Origin: JAGNHN01 sp964590645
GTDB taxonomy: Bacteria > Bacteroidota > Bacteroidia > Bacteroidales > JAGNHN01
Direction: 5' to 3'
Length of the DNA stretch: 64,000 nucleotides
Assembly (NCBI GenBank): GCA_964590645.1
Contig: CAZPYJ010000009.1
Coordinates: 62,001-126,000 of the forward strand
Shown here in pieces: positions 62,401 through 64,000 of the stretch. Numbering within the stretch: the first letter of the stretch is position 1; each line of letters starts with the position of its first letter. Made by a program: the position numbers and the translations under genes. The notes beneath the pieces were generated by a model. The model made no database searches. It saw nothing but the letters and a program-made list of their open reading frames with translations, and was not told the origin of the DNA.

Positions 62401-64000
62401 CGAGATGCCAGTCGATACAGGTTTTTGTGAAGGGGATAGTGTATGGGTAGAAGTTGATGGAGGTTTTTATTCTTATGATTGGAATTCGGGTCATACTACC
62501 CCTGGTTTCTTTACCGCTTCAGCCGGATCTTATGTGTTAAGTGTTACCAATGTCGATGGCTGTATGGCTGTGGATAGTATTGTGTTGTCACAATACCCTA
62601 ATCCTGTGGTGGATGCAGGGATAGACAAAGGAATGTGTGCAGGGTACAGTACCACGCTGGATGCAAATATTACCGGAGGGAGCCAGCCTTATGCCATTGA
62701 ATGGGTGCCTGCGGTTGGACTGGATAATCATTCAATCCTCAACCCTTCAGCCAGTCCGTTGCTCAGTACCCAGTATGTCTTGCTTGTAGAAGACCATAAT
62801 GCTTGTGTCGGCCGCGACACAATGGAGGTCATTGTTAACCCCACCCCCCAGGTCACAAGCAATGATTATCATCTGTATCAGGGCGATTCTGTTTTGCTGA
62901 CCGCAAACGTGACAGGAGGCGTATTGCCCTATTTCTCTATGGGATGGAGCCCGGCAAGTGACCTTGAACATCCGGACAGTACTTCCACCTGGGCGTATCC
63001 ATCAGAGACGACCCAGTATCAGTTTTCGGCCACAGGTGCCAATGGATGTGTGGGGACAGCCCTGGCACTGATCAGCGTGAGCAGGATCAGTCAGCTGAGT
63101 GGGACAACCTATTATGGAAATGACTTTCAGACCCCTATGAGTGGGATTCCCCTCTACCTGTACAATGAAGAAGATCTGTTGTTGGATTCAACCATCAGCG
63201 GAGTTTACGGTGATTATCAGTTTGACTCATTGTTGGATGGAAGATACATTATACAGGCAGATATCCATCAAGCCTGGGGTGGCGTAAATGCCACGGATGC
63301 CCTGGAAATCCAGAAAGCAGTAGTGGGTTTGAATTCATACAGCGGTTTGCTGTCTCTGGCCGCAGATGTGAATGCTGGAGGGTTTATCAGCAGTGCGGAT
63401 GCCCTCATTGTGCTGCGCCGTTTTACCGGCTTGATCGACGCATTTACTGCCGGCGACTGGGTGTACAATTATTACGCATTTAATGTGCTGGGGATGGACA
63501 GGACCTATGACATTATTGCTCTTTGCGTGGGCGATGTGAACCGTTCCTATCTGCCGGGGCTGAAACAGGAAGGCAATAGAGTAGGCATTACTGGCAAGGG
63601 AAGCCTGACAGTGGAAGATCCGTTTTTATTCGACCTGCCCATATTCACGGATGCGCCTCTTTCCTTTGCGGCTCTTTCCCTCGTGCTGCTTGTGCCGGAT
63701 GAGTATGAGCTTGCAGGCCTCGAAACCAAACTAGAGAATATTGTCTACCATACCCGGGGTAATGAGTTGCGCGTGGCCTGGCAAAATCCTGACGGATTGC
63801 GATTGACTGAAAACGAGCCTTTGTTCTGGCTGAAAATGAAGTCGAAAAGTCGCGCTCCTGACCCTCCCATCATTCAGGCTATGGGGGGAAGTGAGTTTGC
63901 CGGCACGGATGGACAAAGGATTCCATACGTGTCGCTCAAAACCCCACTGGTAGTATGGTCGTCGGACAGGCTTACTGCAGACTTCTTCCGCTTATATCCT
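56489..64000 (+). CDS. Giant multidomain surface protein (beta-helix, choice-of-anchor, dockerin-like), 3' end outside window
   Basis: 2,504 codons, open to the right edge. Signal peptide 1-31 (SPLLACLMMCSQLQAQ). A MAM/choice-of-anchor J-like domain lies at about 329-500 (YFEDFETSDGSW), and a BNR-associated N-terminal-like domain at about 530-650 (SLAEGTNYFWLTYDI). A right-handed parallel beta-helix covers about 665-1,090, followed by CARDB- and Ig-like parts. Several choice-of-anchor D-type repeats lie at about 1,450-1,970 and SprB/PKD-like repeats at 1,980-2,180. An SdrD-B-like fold plus two dockerin-like motifs (VNATDALEIQKAV; DVNAGGFISSADALIVLRR) come near 2,200-2,350. The last residues DFFRLYP look like the start of a T9SS type A domain. 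I found no in-frame stop. The beta-helix suggests polysaccharide binding or cleavage. Confidence 0.9.
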   Translation, partial: MKIIALSHWKGWGCISPLLACLMMCSQLQAQIPVTIGTASTLNDAYSYPSVYGNSYWGARHQILIPATELLAAGMVPGRIMSVGFDVVQAMNNTLSGFQIKMKHTNESSLNYWHSGLQTVYTSNAFTDVAGWNLHPLDSSFSWDGVSSLIIESCFNNDFYQDNPSMNQTETTYPSCLAFFEDGVMSVCAGIPGWHETYYQRPDIRFILESPYPVELALLDVVEPRTQCGMGANQPLSLQVANYGTQAQSGFTLGFSADSGLTYITEIVNTLIQPGDTLLYTFSSGPDLSLEQTYHCVAYVNMPGDAYPMDDTLSGLRIVHIPTISGFPYFEDFETSDGSWMVGGNNASWELGSPSGYGISQAASGTRSWVTNLYGNYNDNEASWVVSPCFDFSGLSNLRIAFHYFCATVDGGDGAALQYQTNGVDWMHLGSTSYPTEPEGWYQSEDIEGLAFSGSQDGWVYTNGWDSTVFMAPFLGGESQVRFRFVFGTNQWDNWDDGFGFDAFSISQPPDMTFDSCLAVQKDTSFTSQGRKNQEILQLKVITSSSTNPLEVSRIDLSTAGSTDVADINRARVFFTGADSVFSDSICFGSVLTPSGAFSVNGVQSLAEGTNYFWLTYDITAAAIPGNAVDGQFLGMMIDDTFCLPAVSDPPGKRIILEALAGNYTISLHDSTADYAGFASAIADLTLRGIVGAVTMLVDSGTYEEQLEITDIYGASPSSPLLFRSAGGDSSKVILQFGATQSAENYVLSLYACQSIHFEELTFVATGSSYARIMHIKGATDSISFVHCHFIGPQTSGTDWSNHKALILADGAKANHRIEVQGCRLEGGTAGTVLRASAGGDGCRIIGNVFEGQTHRALYFQRQTSLEVQRNTITSDALPIAGASLELWQCEGELLIGENVLQINSPDYASAIGMHSCIGDSLHRVVLRNNFICMNSSANVNGISISISTGADLLHNTILLSGDHPASNCVALQNSNHDLRLINNILSNEAGGTAMSVHPDTDELLMDYNVLYSSGNTLIKEDNQLFQYLPDWSVHSGMDVHSVNTNPWITYCQNEIYTGELDGIAYPLAEVAFDIHGIARDTLNPDPGCLEFTPETIETALSALVSPVSSCGLGMEAVMIRVQNIGADPIAGLLEAGFANEDSSVMVLDTFHIALPPLATVDLLFDTLLDLGLSIQDTNYLIRAYARFPGDQHPENDTLEVLIRALYLPPPPSSQDVMINGGEQADLFASSSHLIYWYESDTSESDIASGGYFKTPVLFDSTSYFVASSGGSKYDFTTTYAGTVNSEGMMVDVRNHSMETLRLDSLGVHLRGSGQYPVDVYYKEGSYSGSTTLPDDWIYLGQKTVNGVGLGNPSIIKMDGLVLQPESNYAFYVHSSNSDLRTAYGSSTYENEHLQTIRASSLVWPFGYSYSNRKWNGSFYYSISNSCFSDRTEVRVDVMGSPLLQLSDSCIDFDTVMLGEVKTSILSISNVGDYTLIIDSITAESSQVIVNPEWLRVYPGMPQDVSVSFIPLVTGLFQSELVLHSNAGKDTVCLTAVSSSAVVAGVNPASFQAEIYQCNDSVFRNLIIQNLGAGFLSFSFYGNYGFNTDEISEITFVNPGATMMHTFSNLPVHSDSLCITIVLDGDYEHSSEYADLFIEGVYIARLNPSQIQSAHTFCYGSAQLESWLSDGALTVSLENNSLVDPGTGADQSRVHIQMPGVEWLKLSQDTGLVAGGDSIVLGVRFDGQGMMAGLYHDTLRLRTNDPLLAAINIPCSFRVNGTPDLLIPDDSLVFDPTMAGQSSVGAFSIENTGCDTLFVSDIVCGTSFFTPAISQLMLPPGQGTNITLSFSPDQQGHFSDTVFIFSNSASQFVLLAGTATSLPGIALSPTSFEHILACETEVQDSLLIMNQGDIALSVSILVSGGAGFVLPDVLTDSILPGDTALVFVSFVRENLGPGTYYQTLSVSSNDPANPLLELSCALTILYPYPHIEMPVDTGFCEGDSVWVEVDGGFYSYDWNSGHTTPGFFTASAGSYVLSVTNVDGCMAVDSIVLSQYPNPVVDAGIDKGMCAGYSTTLDANITGGSQPYAIEWVPAVGLDNHSILNPSASPLLSTQYVLLVEDHNACVGRDTMEVIVNPTPQVTSNDYHLYQGDSVLLTANVTGGVLPYFSMGWSPASDLEHPDSTSTWAYPSETTQYQFSATGANGCVGTALALISVSRISQLSGTTYYGNDFQTPMSGIPLYLYNEEDLLLDSTISGVYGDYQFDSLLDGRYIIQADIHQAWGGVNATDALEIQKAVVGLNSYSGLLSLAADVNAGGFISSADALIVLRRFTGLIDAFTAGDWVYNYYAFNVLGMDRTYDIIALCVGDVNRSYLPGLKQEGNRVGITGKGSLTVEDPFLFDLPIFTDAPLSFAALSLVLLVPDEYELAGLETKLENIVYHTRGNELRVAWQNPDGLRLTENEPLFWLKMKSKSRAPDPPIIQAMGGSEFAGTDGQRIPYVSLKTPLVVWSSDRLTADFFRLYP

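Overview
The window is ordinary chromosomal DNA of a member of the Bacteroidota. The evidence is internal. Many secreted proteins end in type IX secretion (T9SS) sorting domains, both type A (YPNP start) and type B (FxPNVFTPNGDGxND start). Promoters carry the phylum's -7 box TAnnTTTG, three of them with a TTG exactly 19 nt upstream. Start codons lack Shine-Dalgarno sequences. RibBA is bifunctional, and rpoC is followed by a DUF3467 gene. Genus and species cannot be read from the sequence.

Layout. 1-2963: the 3' part of rpoC, a DUF3467 gene and a strong terminator. 3183-10216 (minus): three T9SS type B surface proteins and two small secreted proteins. One two-gene unit is tandemly duplicated, and its two copies share a perfectly identical 1,001-bp tract. 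10458-17432 (plus): BatA-like membrane protein, topoisomerase IV/gyrase A-like subunit, FprA flavo-diiron protein and a lipoprotein. 17434-24094: tsaD, tamB and ribBA, packed with a 3-bp divergent gap and a 26-bp convergent overlap. 24249-28580: a T9SS protein and an AddA-like helicase-nuclease. 28788-34612: a basic DNA-binding-like protein, then a compact operon of an AmgK-like kinase fused to a RapZ C-terminal domain, a 39-residue four-cysteine microprotein, a MurU-like nucleotidyltransferase and an AddB-like nuclease. 34708-40992: two large T9SS proteins (VPS10/BNR-repeat and M43 metalloprotease) with a common C-terminal cassette. 41048-48873: Memo-AMMECR1 fusion, DUF5320, FAD-disulfide oxidoreductase, a four-helix-bundle gene between inverted octamer arrays, a SOUL protein, HipBA and a T9SS protein. 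48874-49443: dispersed repeats and tRNA-Asp with its promoter and terminator.

49510-56106 (minus) is the most interesting part: an apparent sulfur-oxyanion operon. In transcription order it encodes a membrane-anchored octaheme cytochrome c of the tetrathionate-reductase type, a di-/tetra-heme-capable cytochrome b, a double-rhodanese lipoprotein, a split YeeE/YedE sulfur transporter whose second half is fused to a rhodanese domain, a membrane-anchored rhodanese-like protein, and an NAD(P)-binding protein. All three rhodanese-containing proteins end exactly in Gly-Gly-Cys, written with different codons, and the two transporter-side rhodanese domains have lost the usual catalytic cysteine. I infer that the C-terminal cysteine takes part in a sulfur relay or in protein attachment. 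I know of no described system with this feature.

56489-64000 (plus) is the first 2,504 codons of a giant multidomain surface protein. The window ends at what looks like the start of its T9SS sorting domain.
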